Shown here: piece by piece, positions 46,358-60,809 of the stretch
How the letters are laid out: each line of letters opens with the position of its first letter
Position numbering within the stretch: position 1 is the first letter of the stretch
Source: Vespa crabro
Taxonomy: Eukaryota; Arthropoda; Insecta; Hymenoptera; Vespidae
NCBI RefSeq assembly: GCF_910589235.1
Contig: NC_060955.1
Coordinates: 5,865,694-5,929,693, forward strand
Length of the DNA: 64,000 bases
Reading direction: 5' to 3'
Made by a program: the position numbers and the translations under genes
The notes under the pieces: generated by a model
The model's input: only the letters and a program-made list of their open reading frames with translations
Told to the model about the DNA's origin: nothing
Database searches by the model: none

Positions 46358-49327
46358 TTTAGCCCTTCAATTTTGTACCATCTCTTAGTACATTTGTAGC
46401 GGTTTTGCGGGCGATCTCAAAGTGCATCGGCACCTCAGAATCGAAGGTGTGCCAGCGTAGTCGGAATATCGGATATCGGGGGAGTATGGTATAGCGGTAC
46501 TGGGATTGCTGAATGTAACAATGGATAGAAGAGAAACGAGACAAGCGAGAGGGAGTAGGAGGAGTAGGTAGATATAGTGTAGAAAGTGGGTGGATGCTTT
46601 CGAAGAAGGGAGGAAACAGTCGAGGGACATCGTTTCGATATCGAAAGAGGAAATAATGCTCGGCTACAAGATAACCGCATTACCTCTTGCGTCCCTTCCT
46701 TCTCATCGTCCTCTCCGTTTGCAAGAAAGTGCGACGAATACTAATTTGAAACACGAAACCGGTGTCTGCGGTGGTGTCGTTGGCCCGCCGGGGATCCTTC
46801 ACAATATCGAAGTCGAAATGATAAATAAAATACGTATGAGAAGCGATACCTTTTTCATTCGCGAACGTAAAAAGGTACATATAGAGAAGGTGCACAAGGG
46901 TTTATTATATCCTCTCCATCGAAGTAAGATGAAACAGCTCGCATTTCAACGAGGATCGCGATCGCTCGTAACGGGAATCGTTATGATCTTTGTGTTCGAA
47001 ATGGAGACCTCCTGCCGACATCAATGATCTATGAGAACATTGCGATGATCCTTCGATCGTCTCTCTTTTTCTTTCTTACACTCGTTATCTTCTTGATATC
47101 TCGCGTATAACGTTCAAATACCGGCTTCGTAACCCATCATAGTGTCGCGGATCGTTTTACGGAATTGAAGAGCGTAGGAGCTACATATCTTGAAGAGTTT
47201 CGAAAAGAAATGAGAAGACCAACTTGATATCAAGAAGAAACTTTAGATTTCGTTCTATCTATTTCTCTCTAGAATTCGTGATAATTATTAACGATCTTTT
47301 TTGCTTGAGGAGGAGAAAGGTGTTAAAAGAAGACCCTTCTGGGACTAAAAAAGAAAGGCTATATCGATTTACCAACGACGAGTACGATATACTCGATCTT
47401 ACTGCGGATAAAAGTAATATTATATAACTCAGATCGATATCGGAAGGCCATCCCCGACTTTATCGCAAAACATATTGGCGGGCTTAGAAGCGATTCGCAA
47501 AAAGATTCGATTTGCATCTCCCTGATACTATCCTATGAAGTTTATACGCGTGATCACGGTAATCCACGCGAGTGCTTACGTAGACAAACTCTCAGCGGAG
47601 CGTGGAGTAATGTAAACCATGATTTGCTTGGATAATGGGATGCACATTGTTATTGACAAGACGCGAACGAGCAAACATCGTAGCGGTATACAAGCCGAAA
47701 CGGTTCCGATGCACCGTTTCATGCCCAGAAGTAACGTATGACGCGCCTCAAAAAAAGTATGGCAAATATCGGTAAAGTACGAACGGGCATACACGCTGCT
47801 TCGGATATTATTCGGCTAGTCGCATGTGTATATCCATCGTAGCCGTTCTCATCCTGTCGCAAAAACGTCTTGAATTTCTACGGCAGATGCGAGCTCTGGT
47901 TATGCATTTTATCACCGGTAGTAAAATACTTTTTCTATTTGAAAAAGAACCTTCATTCAACGTGCTCGTTGACGTGATTGAATCGGAAAATAGTTATAAA
48001 CTTTATTTCTTCATGAGAAATTATCGATCTCTATACTCGTACTGTTTAATTTCGATATTTTTTACTCGTTAATAAATGTCATATCTTTATATTCATATCC
48101 ATTCGCAAATTATTTACGGCATCGAAATAAATTTAATTCTATTTCTCCTGGTAATTGATAAAGTCGAAAATCGAAAGCAAATTTCGCGATGTAAATTTAA
48201 GGTCCTAAGGGTGGATCGGAATGTGCAAGGGAAAACTTCTTTCCTTGACAAGATGAATATCGAAAATATTTCACGGAAGGGGATCCCGTGCATTGACGAA
48301 CGGATTCCTATCAAATCCGAAGATTTCGGAGTGAAAACGCGAGGGAGTCTCTATTTCTCGTAATAATATACATTCCAAGTAAATTATCCGACAGTTTTGA
48401 ACTTGAAAATCGAAGTTCAACCATGCGATCGTCGAACTATGGCGATGAAATTTCGTATTACTCGTTTTACGCGATATAATGTCACGATAGAAGTGCAAAG
48501 AAAAAAAAAAAAAAAGAAGAGAAAGGAGACGAGGACCATCATGAAGGGTAAAGGGGCAAATAATTTTGCTCGTACATCGTACCAGATGTATTATCGCGCA
48601 GTTATCGCACGTAGAACTTGTGATAAACGCGAATGGTGAATTCAGTCGTTACACAGACGAAGGTTCATGACGTAGTACATACATAGCCGATGAGATAGCT
48701 GTTACCTCCACCCTCGACACTCATCTACTATCCGTATATTTCTTCCTTAACTTCGTCGTCTACCTTCACGTCGTGGCACACAGGTTTACCGCACATCGTT
48801 GGTCAGCTACCACACAAGATGAATCATTGGTAATACAGCACGCCCGGATGCTGATGCTCTTAAATGAAATAACTAGGTATAATATCCACGTTATCCTTTT
48901 TACCTTCATTTCTTTATCTATGTTTGTCGTAGAAAATTTACAACATCCACTGTTCTTCTCCAATCGCAAAGAATGATACATATTGAACGTATAAACTTTC
49001 TGAAAGATCTATAAATCGTCATTTTTATATGTAGCTTGAGTATTAAATGGAAGAGTGTGCATTTCTGTTCTTTCATGATAATGATCGAGCTGTCTTTTGA
49101 AAGAAAATTGAAAGAACTCTCGTAACCGATATAAACGTTACTGAAATCCGATATAATTAATGATTCGGATGAAGGTCGCGTTTGCGAGAGCTATAGGGAA
49201 TAGATTTCTATAGAATGACTAAGACCCTATCACCCTCTTCGCTGGAGAACAAGATAGGAGTCAAGGGAACTACGTAACAGTGAGGTAACACGCCGACATG
49301 TATGAGATCGATCGACAGAATCGATGA

Positions 49328-49329
<2 letters not shown>

Positions 49330-49395
<66 letters not shown>
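49330..49395. repeat. (GA)n microsatellite, about 32 units
   Basis: A GA run with one GAAA interruption; a second degenerate purine run follows at 49425-49460. Confidence 0.95.
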
Positions 49396-50463
49396 ATTGA
49401 GACATGAAATCGAACAAGGAGACAAAGAGAAAGAGAGAAAGAGAGAGAAAGAGAGAGATACAGACAAAAGGTGGGAAGGAGACAAGTAAAGGGATATCGA
49501 TAGGTTGGGAGAATGGAAAAGGAGTATTGGTAAAGGGGAAACGAGACGAGGGGGTTGGGAACGGTGCGCAGGTTTATAGAGGGGATTTAGATGCGAACGA
49601 ACGAACCGTTGGAGGCATTGTTCGATATAAGACACGACTTCATTAGGCATTCAAGTAATGTTCAAACATTGTACATTGAATTGTACCTGCGTCCTCTCTC
49701 TCAAGTCTACTCTCTCCTATCTCTCTCTCTTTCTCTCTCTCTCTATCTCTATCTCGTTCCTTCCAGTCCTCTCCATCATCCTTCTTCCCGTCTTTCTCTC
49801 TCGCCCTTCCGTTCGCGAAAGTCCACTCAGCTCTTCTCCTTCGCTTACTTCTACTCCTCTTAGAGGACCAGCTGTACGTGTGGCAGTGCAGTATACAATG
49901 AGTAGATCCGTCCTGAGGGAACTCGTGATGCCGCAATATCGAATAATGTATAACTATATCACAGTGAGAGTGGTAGACGACGGAGTGTGGGGATAGTAAC
50001 TGGGAGAAAAGGGGATAGAGCAAGTGGATAGAGGCTAAGACAAGGAGGAAAGCAATTCGTTGTACAGAAAGGTATAGTATTGGAGGACCTAGATAACTCG
50101 ATATATCTAGATGACTGCGCGCGCACGGAATACATTGGCATATAAGTAAAAGCCCTGTAGCCTTTGGGATCTAGAGTGGTTGGCATTGCTTGATTCGAGC
50201 CGGCAAAAAGACTATTAAAGTCCATCTCGAAAATAGCCCTGCTAATCGTTTCTTTCTCTTTCTTTCTTTCTTTTTCTTTCTCTCATTCTGAAGGCTTCGT
50301 GAGGAATGAAAAAAACATTATTTTTGCTGGGCTTTGTTTTTCTCTCTTAGGACAGCATATGATGTACTGTTTCCTTCATTGGGTATCCACTGGCTACCAT
50401 TGATCAAGTTAATCGGGCTTTTGTCTTCTGGCTCGAAGCAAGCTCGCGTATAAACCTTCCTTC

Positions 50464-50464
<1 letters not shown>

Positions 50465-50533
<69 letters not shown>
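50465..50533. repeat. (CT)n microsatellite, about 34 units
   Basis: A pure CT run. Confidence 0.97.
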
Positions 50534-50538
<5 letters not shown>

Positions 50539-50765
50539 GTACAGTCGAGTTTCATCGAGGGAATGAAAAGATGAATACTGGGATCATTTCTCAGAAGACT
50601 TAAGATGTCCAAGTTGAAACCTCACTTTCTTATGTTTTCTCACGTATAAAGGCTAACGAATGATTTTACTCGATTCGAAACTACAAAGATATTTCAGGAG
50701 AACGCGATCCAATTTCTTCGTTTTTTTTTCTCTTTTTCTTTCCATCTCTCTTTTCTCTGTTTCTC

Positions 50766-50767
<2 letters not shown>

Positions 50768-50827
<60 letters not shown>

Positions 50828-50838
50828 CCTCTCTCTTT
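50768..50838. repeat. (CT)n microsatellite, about 26 pure units
   Basis: A pure CT run with degenerate CT-rich shoulders, 235 bases after the previous one and in the same orientation. Confidence 0.95.
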
Positions 50839-51918
50839 TTGCTTCTGTCGAGAGATGAAGCGTCGATTAACCACTCGCAGACGAATGACTTATTAAATAC
50901 ATTAAAAATGGCTGAAAAGAAAAACGAGAGTGCTTGTCCGTAGGTATTTCGAGGACGAACTTTATGGGACTCTCTTGTACTCCTATAAAACATTATTTTA
51001 ATAACGTCGAAACGTTTGACCGGCCGTTAAAGCCGTTAATGAACGATAATACTCTTGTCTCTTAAAAGATCGTTTTGTCCCTCTCTTCGCATCAGTGAGT
51101 TTCCTCGAAGTCGACCAATGGCTCTCTTCCAAAAAGCCCTTTCATAAAAAAGCTCTTTTATGCATCTACTATGGTACTTCCTACGAAGTTGCAAGCAGAA
51201 ACGACGACGCAATTCCTTGGTCTAACGACAATATAAAATTTACGCCCGTTGCGCGTCAATAAAACGCTCGTATGAGCTCGCGCCTATTCCTATCCTATCT
51301 TATTCTCAAACATGAATACATACGTACGTAGTTGTATCGTATGGTGAACGTAGTCACTTCGACTTGCCTCCAGGGAGACGGGTTTCTCTTTTCCTAACGA
51401 CTCGCCAATCGTGAATGATTGATTTGCCAGCAATTACCAATGATTTATTGAGACGCCTCGTGCCGCGAAATCGATTACAAATTATGGTAAAATAATCCTC
51501 AGATCTTAGTTTGTACATACAAATAGTAATAAGAATCATTGTAGCATTCGAGTAAACCAAGAAAAGAGGAAGAATAAGAAAGGAAGACAGCTCAATCGAT
51601 GGATGATAAACTGTTCACCATGTAAACAAGAACCATGGATTCTTTTTAGCTTCAAGAGACAATATTTTTCATTTTCTCTATATTTTTCAAACGGTTTATT
51701 TCTTATATATATATATATATATAATTTTTTTTTCATTCTCGGTCAAATCCTCCTGTTCATTTTCTCGTACCGAATTTCACGCAGATCATAGCAAGTTTAT
51801 CCTCGAGTTTCCATCGTCGTTAGTTCTCCCGAGGGCAAAGAAACGTTCGCGAGTATTTACAAACAACACAGAGGCTCAGAATCCAACGGCATATTTTACC
51901 ACAAGAGAGAAAGAGAGA

Positions 51919-51929
51919 TGGATAGATAG

Positions 51930-51978
<49 letters not shown>
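51919..51978. repeat. Compound (GATA)n then (GA)n array
   Basis: About seven GATA units pass into a GA run. Frames across it on the minus strand read Ser-Leu and Ser-Ile-Tyr repeats. Confidence 0.95.
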
Positions 51979-51982
<4 letters not shown>

Positions 51983-52281
51983 AAGGGAGATCATCCGAAT
52001 GGCACTCAAGTCGGAAGAGAACGTTTTCTCGGAGAAAGAGAGCGAGTTCGGATCTTCCAAGACCGTGACCGTCCTACCAGCATGTTCTTCGTACGCTGCC
52101 GGCAGGTGTATCGAGTTTAAATGCATTCTGCGTAATTGAAGGCCCGCCACCAAGTGCTACTAGAGAGAAGCGTTTCGCGAGAGCGGTAATAATATCTGTC
52201 TCGGGAAGAATTGTGACCGTAATTTTCGAGAAGCCAGAAAGAATCTTCCTTCTTCTTTCCCTCCTTTCTTTTTTCATTCTG

Positions 52282-52323
<42 letters not shown>

Positions 52324-53137
52324 CTTCCTTTGCTCAGTCATCCTCTTCTTCCTCTTATACAGCCTTTTTTACTTCTTCTCCCTTCTACTTTTTCTCTGTA
52401 CTCCTTGTGAACGAAATTGTGGGCGGGGAAATAAAAAATGCGACACTTCCGGCGAGCGCAAGGCGAACCTTAATGGCATTGTTAACATAATTCTCGCGAG
52501 GCGGGTGCGAGTCGGCGCATAACTTAGAGATGCCAGCCAAAGAACGGCGACGAGAATGACGAATTCTTTCGAAAGGAGAACGAGAAAAAAAGGATGGTAC
52601 AAGTTTAACAGTTTTATGGGCCTTGCATGCAGCAGTCTAGCTTTGTGTAGTTATAACGACGCAAACAATATCAATTTGTCGTTCATGCCGAAGATATACA
52701 CTATTTTCCCTTATTTTTCATGAATTTCATATCATCAAATTTCATATTCTATGATACATCCATTTACATTGTATTTAACCACGAAATATTTCAAATAACT
52801 ATCCAATGAATTTTAGATGAATATGTCACATTTGGTCCAACCAAATGAAACTCGTAATCATAATCTCTTAACTTCTATGAAAACTTGCAACCAAGTTTCC
52901 TTTGTACCATTGCATCACTGGCATTTCGAGCATTTCTCAATGCAAACGATTTATCTCGGCGTTCGTCGAATTCCTAACGATCTCTTTTCCACGAAAATCT
53001 ACCAAATTCGTGCTCGATGATTCCCTTAAGTTCCAATGTAATTTACGTTAATTATCACGACCAATTAATTGGGTCGCTTGACAACGCTGGCAATGACTAC
53101 GTGACACTGCTGGAAATGAAGGCAACGTAACGGTACA

Positions 53138-53165
53138 TCTCTCTCTCTCTCTCTCTTTCTCTCTT

Positions 53166-53221
<56 letters not shown>

Positions 53222-53258
53222 TCTTTCTCTTTCTTTGTTCCGTTCCGTTCCGTTCCTT
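53138..53258. repeat. (CT)n tract followed by (TTCCG)4
   Basis: About 85 bases of CT with CTTT variants, a short spacer, then four TTCCG pentamers (53237-53258). Confidence 0.9.
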
Positions 53259-53862
53259 CGACATCGATCTAAAAGGAATGAAAAAACGTCAGAGGGTAGC
53301 AGTTCATGCGGGAGAGAAAGAGAGATGAAAAGGAGAAAGACGGTGGCAAAGGTAGATTATTAAACAGCGCTGCTATCAAGGCGTCATCAGCCAGCAATAA
53401 AATGGCTCTGACCAGTATGACCGGCTGACATGATGTGCTTGGGAACCTATTCGCGACCATCATCCCCTATAAGGAGGTTCGAACGATTAACACTCGAGAA
53501 GAAGTTACCCATACGCGCAACTCAGACGCGTCCATGTAGTAACATTCTTGAGAGTTTACTTTGTCTGTATCCAGCTTTCTCGCTAATACCATCTTCTATT
53601 CGTTTCTAACTATTCTCTTCGATTCGCCGAATTATCATTATTATTCCTTTTTATAATTTTTTTTTCTTGTTTTAAATGACCCCATGACATCATCATTTTT
53701 TTATTAAAAAAAAAAAAAGAATAATATATATCATTAAAAATAAAAATAGTTCTTCGTGAATATTGATGGTTCTATTTCATTGGAATACTATGCTTAATAA
53801 TAAAAGTATTAAAAGCTAAAAACTTTTACAAGCAATCGGCAAAAAAGAGATTGGTTCGTAGG

Positions 53863-53910
53863 TATGTGTGTGTGTGTGTGTGTATGTATGTGTGTCTATG
53901 TGTGTATGTG
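53863..53910. repeat. (TG)n with TATG variants
   Basis: The only substantial TG/CA array apart from the compound locus near 11.07 kb. Confidence 0.9.
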
Positions 53911-54104
53911 TAAAGGTAGAGTGAGAAGGTAATTGTCGATAAACCGTTTGAACGCGTAACGAGACGTACGTTCGTTTCATCGAACAGAAATTCCAAGCAT
54001 ACCGTATATCGAATGTGCACGCTTTCGTCCCATCTCGTTTCGTTCCCTTCTCCCTCTCCTTCTTCCCCTCTCTATCGCTGTCTCCTCCCACTCTCTCTTA
54101 CTCT

Positions 54105-54136
<32 letters not shown>

Positions 54137-55244
54137 CCTCTCTCTCCAGCGGGAAAGGGCATTGAATAAATTTGTATGTATCGGTCGTTAACAAACACTA
54201 CTATCACTGCTCACGAACATGTCGATATAACGTATGATGCACGCTCTTGCTTACTAATCTGATTAAATCTCATTATGAATAATTTTGCGGACCGCAATAA
54301 CGGGCGAAAGAGGAGACAGTCCAATATCGAGTACAACGATACTCATCCTCTCAGTGGCTCTTCTCTCGATTCCCATCGTTCGTTGTAATCAACAATGTGC
54401 CAATATCGATCGAAAAGTGATACTTGCAAACATTTTTCAAATTATAATCCTCGATTTTGTCTTAAACATGAATTATTTCGTAAATAGTTCTAAGATGGAC
54501 ATTAAATCTTATAATCAAAATGTATCAACTTATTTGTTAATTATTATCCATCGAATCATTTGAAATGATTTTCGAAAAGTCTTGAAAATAGTATTCATTA
54601 TTCTGAATCTTGTTGCTAGTCTAAGGAATATTTAAAATGAGATTTCTCTGAGCTTCGTCAATATTATATTCTTTTCCATTAGACGAAGCGCTATTCTCTA
54701 TCATTCTCGTTTCATGGAAAATTACAATTTTATTGTCATATTCAACAGGAGTATATTACAAGCCCGTGATATAATAACGATAATAACGTTTTCCGAAAAA
54801 GAGATTCATGTATGTACGGGGGAAAAAAACCCATTGTTTAAGATCTCCATCGTTGAAAACCCAGGCTCTCCAATTGTATAAAGTGAAAAAATGTGAAATT
54901 AGGGGAACGAAAATGGCGAATCGGGGTGAACGAGCGTCCCTATGTTCGTTTAGCATCTTCACGTAGGTACCTACGATTTATTTGGAACGGCTATTTCAAG
55001 CTGAAATATTTACGAGGGACCATGCAAACTTATAAATCGCTAGACTAGATGCCGTCGAAAAATAAATTGGTGTAATTCCGTTAAAGTGGCAAGCCGCACG
55101 CGGTACTCGAATACTTTTTGCTCGTTCGTTCTCGAGAAAGCGATCGATTAATAAAAATCGACGTGAATTGGGTATGCACCGGAAAGAGTATATGAAGATA
55201 GAGAAGAAAGGACACGATACAAAGGAAAAAAGAGAGATAGAGAA

Positions 55245-55280
<36 letters not shown>

Positions 55281-55604
55281 TGAGAATTTTTTTTTTCTGA
55301 TCGTTAGCACATAACCAGTCTCTCGGCTATAGTGCCGGTCTCCGACAAAGAGCCGTTTCTGCCGTTGCACGGTGCATATTAAATTTTTGACATGCAACCG
55401 GCAGCGGGACATTGGCTGCCGCTAGAGTCTGCACGATACCTTTCAACGCTCCGAACGTCAAACAAATCCCGATTTCATCAAAAACCGATATCTGCCTATG
55501 TATTGCCTATCTATTGCCTATCCACGGACACCATTGCCACCACCTCCGTCGCCATCGGCCGGTGGCTTGTGAATTTTGCCACATCGAGATAGCAGATACA
55601 CGTA

Positions 55605-55864
<260 letters not shown>

Positions 55865-56650
55865 TACTGTAGGAACTATTGTTTTATCGCAGCTTGTTCC
55901 CTTTTCACCCCAAGAGGAATAGTGGCACAAAAAAAAAAGAATAAAAAGTATAACCATCGACGATATGAGCGTTAACGAGAGAACCCTGTCACATAGCCAT
56001 ATATTCTTTCTCAATCTCATCTGGGAACGCTTCAAAGATCGTCTAGATTGTAGGTATAGCAATGTCAAAATGAATATTGATTTCGTCGATAACTCGGTGG
56101 AAGGATACCGATCGGAGATGAAAGAAAAGGATGTATGCTTTCCGCTTGGAAATCGAATGTACAAAACGAAAGAGAGGAAAAGAAAGAGAAAGTGAAGGGA
56201 GCTTATAATCCTCCGGCACTCGAAGCCGTTTAATCAAGATCATCCCTAGGCAGTATAATCCAATATATGTCTATTGATCAATCATTTCTCTCGAACTGAT
56301 CGTGAGATAACTACGAACACTCCTCAGAAATACGCGAATACGGAGCTAAATAATTGATTAAGTTACGTTGCGCGTCATTGGCTTCCTATTTGCAAAGGTA
56401 AGTGCAAATGCGTCATTTTGACAGGTACGTCGGTTAACCACTTAACACATCGTTGGATGAATAACGAATCACAGAAAGAGAATGCACGTATAAGAGAAAG
56501 AGAAAGTGAAAGTAAATACGAGTAAGATTATGTCCGTCAGATCGACTCTCCATTTTTTTCAACTTCAATGCCGACGATTTTTCACTTTAATTTATGACTC
56601 GAACTATGCACAAGCGAGCGGAACGAAATTAGAAAGAGAAAGAGAGAGAA

Positions 56651-56688
<38 letters not shown>

Positions 56689-57018
56689 TATAAGAGATGA
56701 AATTTTAAATGGCATTGAGCTCAAAAAAAGAAAAGGTCAACGTTTGATGCCGCCAATAAGATAACATGGTAGAATGCTCTTGAGTTTGATTGTCCTATAT
56801 ACGCATGAGATATTCGTTTGTAAATTGGGAAAAAATATTGTTTAAATGGCGGTATAAGTTAATTGCTATCTCAATTAACGTGTATGTACACCAGAGATAT
56901 CGACATGTTTTTTAGTGGTTGAAAATTTTTTCGCTAATTGTAAGTGTTCCTATCGATATTCGTTCAATCGAACGATATTATATCGTTTCGATATCATAAC
57001 GATGTTAATGAAATAATC

Positions 57019-57021
<3 letters not shown>

Positions 57022-57050
<29 letters not shown>
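57022..57050. repeat. Poly-A tract, about 29 bases, in an A-rich stretch
   Basis: A pure A run followed by further A-rich sequence to about 57085. No retroposon body was recognised upstream. Confidence 0.9.
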
Positions 57051-57471
57051 AAAAAAAAATAATAAATAAACACAAAAAAAAAAGAAGAATTAAATAAACG
57101 TCAATCAATCATTTCAGCAAAAGTATCATTTGCTGAATGAAACTACGCGTAATAGATCATTCATGAATCAGCGTGCTAAGCGAAAAGACAAAACGTTTCC
57201 CGCCACTATTCTATCTCTTTCTCTTTCTTTCTTTTACGATAAATCATGTGTCGTTACGTATCGTCGCGACGATACATACATCCTCATTAAATGTACCGTT
57301 TGTTTCCACTTACACCTTCTGTTTCTCAATGGTTTCATTGACAAAAGAGTTAGAAAGAGAAAATGTTGAGAAACATGCTCACGTTAAAGTCGTAAACAAG
57401 CGGGAAATGAATACGATTACAAAGAGAGAAGATGAAAACAATCGGTAATGCTTTACCGCCCGAATATCCGA

Positions 57472-57506
<35 letters not shown>

Positions 57507-57817
57507 GGTTGCGTCTTACTTGCGAAAGATAAGACGCTCTTTGACGAAACTTGATTAGTTTGAAAATAGTTTCGTTCTCTCGCTCGTTTCGCGGCACACT
57601 TTGTAAAGACTTGACGCTGAGACTGATGAAACTGTCGTGCACATTGTTGTGTAGTGGGAGGATCTGAATACGACACATTTAAAAATGATCTCAGACGAGA
57701 AGATTGTTTCTCTATGTATACGCTTGCTATATGAGATCATATGTGTAGAATGCAAGTACGAAAGTGTACGAAAGAAGAAGCCCGAGTAGAAAGTATGCAG
57801 ATGTAGTTCTAAGCGAA

Positions 57818-57818
<1 letters not shown>

Positions 57819-57894
<76 letters not shown>

Positions 57895-57904
57895 AAGAGA
57901 GAGA
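57819..57904. repeat. (GA)n tract with GAAA variants
   Basis: About 85 bases of GA with GAAA interruptions at fairly regular spacing. Confidence 0.92.
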
Positions 57905-58492
57905 GTAGCAAACGGACTGGTGGATGTTTCTTAAACAATTTCTCCTTTGATCATCCGACCATTTTACGTTGATCGTTTCGTTTCAACCTTTATAGAATAT
58001 AGGACGTCCGACAAACTTATCCAATTTGCTTTCCTTTATTTACTGATCCGAATGGATCTCGGATTTTCGTTCGACATTTTCTACCGACAGTGAATCTCAC
58101 GTATTCAATGTACGAAGTTATCACGAGTCCTGAAAAAATCTTCAAATCCAAGAGAAGATAGTGTGATTATATGGATATATTCTTAGATATCCGTATCTAT
58201 AACTGGTAAAATGAAGTGAATTTTTTTCGTACTAATTAGAAAATATCATTCGAGCAACAGAAAACGAATCTGCAAAAGATGTAAGAGAATCCTTGGCATA
58301 CAGGCACGTTTCTCGTGCTTGATGATGAATTTTATGAGATCGTATAACTTAGTTTGCGTTTTAAGAATTTCGTGAAAACATTATTATATATATTTTACAT
58401 AGATAACTACGTATTTATGTATAATGTACATGGAATGGTGACAAAAAATAATGTAAAAATAAGCTGCGAAAGTCGAAGGTTCTTTTATTAGT

Positions 58493-58504
58493 GGGGGGGG
58501 GGGG
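58493..58504 (+). repeat. Poly-G run of 12 bases
   Basis: Twelve uninterrupted G bases in an AT-rich setting, the longest G homopolymer in the window. It may form G-quadruplex structures or be a sequencing-sensitive site. Confidence 0.85.
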
Positions 58505-58602
58505 TGTTCTTTTTCGAAGGTCTTCGTGTAGGAGCACATAGGAACACGCATGCATGATCATATCGATACACTTGCGCAACTCCACTAAAATGTCAGAATA
58601 TC

Positions 58603-58618
58603 GTCATTGTCGTTGTCA

Positions 58619-58673
<55 letters not shown>
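58603..58673. repeat. (GTCGTT)n hexanucleotide array, about 12 units
   Basis: About nine perfect GTCGTT units (58621-58673) preceded by units with a G-to-A change (GTCATT). The CpG-containing hexamer relates to the TCG arrays elsewhere. Confidence 0.95.
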
Positions 58674-58842
58674 GCACTCTTTCCTCTTTCTTCTCCTCAT
58701 ATTTGTTGTTTTCAAGCTCGTTGAAGCTCGTACGGCATCCGAAGGTAGATTATACGATATCTACGTAGAAGTTGTTTGTACGCGGATAAGAGAGGTCAGA
58801 CTGTTACGTTCATTTTTCACAACTTTCCTCTTACCACACGTG

Positions 58843-58890
<48 letters not shown>

Positions 58891-59694
58891 TTCTTTTCTC
58901 CTCATTTCTTTCCTCTCTCTTCCTCTCTCTATTTCTAACCTCCGTTTATCTTTTCGTTCCTGAGCATCTCCTCGTATATCGAAGCGGCACGTTCGACAGG
59001 TCGTTTTCATCGTCGCGCCGTTTAAGCATGGAAACTCCGCTTTCACGATGAACGAAAAGATCGATACGATACGGCAGATCGAAAGAAAAAGAAGGAGGAG
59101 GAAAGAGCAATAATGGTGAATCTGGCACGGTTTTATTCTTACCCGCGTCATCGATCACGACCCAAGCACCGAATAGAAATAAAATTTACGTCGGGACTCT
59201 CTTTACGCTCTCGCCTCATACATACATAGAGATACACTATCGAATATTTCGGATTTATGCGAGAACACCGTAGGTACTCGAGCTCCAAAAGAGATCGGTA
59301 TTTACCGTGCAGCGTGAACGCTATTATTCGAGAACTCGTGTTTCATACGAGATTCGAAATAGTGATGAGAAAAAAGCTGGATGGTGTTCTGCAGATATGT
59401 TTTTTTAAGGACAACGATAATAATTTGAAAAAAATAAATTGAATTTTGAAAAATAATATTTTAGTAATATAAAAAGCTACGATCATTTTACAATGAGTTT
59501 ATTAATTAATTTCTCGAATTACTAATATTAATGGTATGGTTGTTATCAAACATCTGTTATGTAAAAGTTAATACGTTTTATCTCGTTCGATGTTTGTTTA
59601 CTTTTTTATATTTGTCAATGACAACATTTCCAATCAGTCTTTCGGTGATTACGGTGATAAACTACACAGCATGCGAATTACACACGCAAGCTTC

Positions 59695-59770
59695 AATTTA
59701 ATTTCATCAATATATGCTACAATTTAATTTCATCAATATAAGCTTTAATTTAATTTCAATAATATCATTT
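59695..59770. repeat. Three tandem units of 26 bp in an AT-rich island
   Basis: AATTTAATTTCATCAATATA starts at 59695 and 59721 almost unchanged, and a more diverged third copy starts at 59747. It is a short minisatellite. Confidence 0.85.
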
Positions 59771-60763
59771 AATTATAAAAATTAACATTAGAAGATACTT
59801 TAAATAATATCATAATAATATTTTTAATTACTATTTATTTAATTATATAATTATTTAAGTATAATTTTCGATATTTCAAAGAACGAAAGTCGTGAACTTC
59901 GTCATCGTCCCTCGATCATTTCTAACTTTTTCCCAGAAATCGTGTGACCCTGTGACACGCAAAAAGGCAACTTAAGCTTAGCCATGATAATAATGTGCAC
60001 GGAATAGACACGCACACAAGAGAGACAAAGAAAAAGAGAGAGAGAGAGAGAGAGAGTTTATACGCGCGAGAATCGGCGAAACTTTTATCTACTCCGAGAC
60101 AAGGAAGGTGACGCAAGAAAGGAAGAAACTTTTTCTTGGACAGTTATTCGCTGAGATCCACGAGAAACTTCATACGGAACTCCCCAACGAAATTATTTCC
60201 CTGATAAAAGTTTTCCAGCAAAAGTCGGTAAGGTCCGAAGACGGGAAGGATGGTACGTCGTCGGTGCAAATCGAGGTCGATGCACAACCTGATATTGCGT
60301 TTCTTTATTTTTCTTTAGTTTCCTCTTCTTTCTTTTAAAAAGAACGAGATTGCGTAGCGTTTTGGGAAACTCATTAAAAAGCATGCCCCTTGATGATTCC
60401 AAGACATTCTCCAGTTTCGTTTAGATTACGCTAAGGGTTGGGAGGTTACAAGGTCGAAAACGAGAAGAGGTAATTTAGGAGAAAATAACCTTACGAATAT
60501 TTCACTCGTTGCTCGTTCGAGTAGACGTTTCCGGACCATGGTAAAGCACATCGAAAATTCATGACACCAAGAGGAAGAAGATAACGAAGAACGAAAAGGG
60601 AAATATTCAAGATTGTGAGTCTAGAAAGAAAAAGCCGACCGAAAAGAAAACAATGTTCTTCGAAACAGTTTGAATGTTTTTTTTTGTTTTTGTTTTGTAC
60701 ATTGTAAAGGAAAGATCTAGTTTACTATAGCTCGGCTATAATGTTCGAGTAAAGAAAAAGAAA

Positions 60764-60809
<46 letters not shown>

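Noticed and set aside
46590..47027. 145-codon frame of ordinary composition (+)
   Set aside because: It begins with GTG, has no splice signals, and its length is within chance expectation for the window.
47824..48363. Two consecutive ATG frames of 82 and 95 codons
   Set aside because: They are Ile/Phe/Lys/Tyr-rich as expected for AT-rich random DNA, with no recognisable motif.
53465..53500. GGTTCGAA word resembling a tRNA B box
   Set aside because: No T-stem pairing, no A box at the right distance and no acceptor stem.
54285..54563. Signal-peptide-like frame with a hydrophobic core followed by RCNQQ
   Set aside because: It has no ATG in frame (a TGA lies just upstream at 54276 and the first candidate start is TTG), and no acceptor precedes it.
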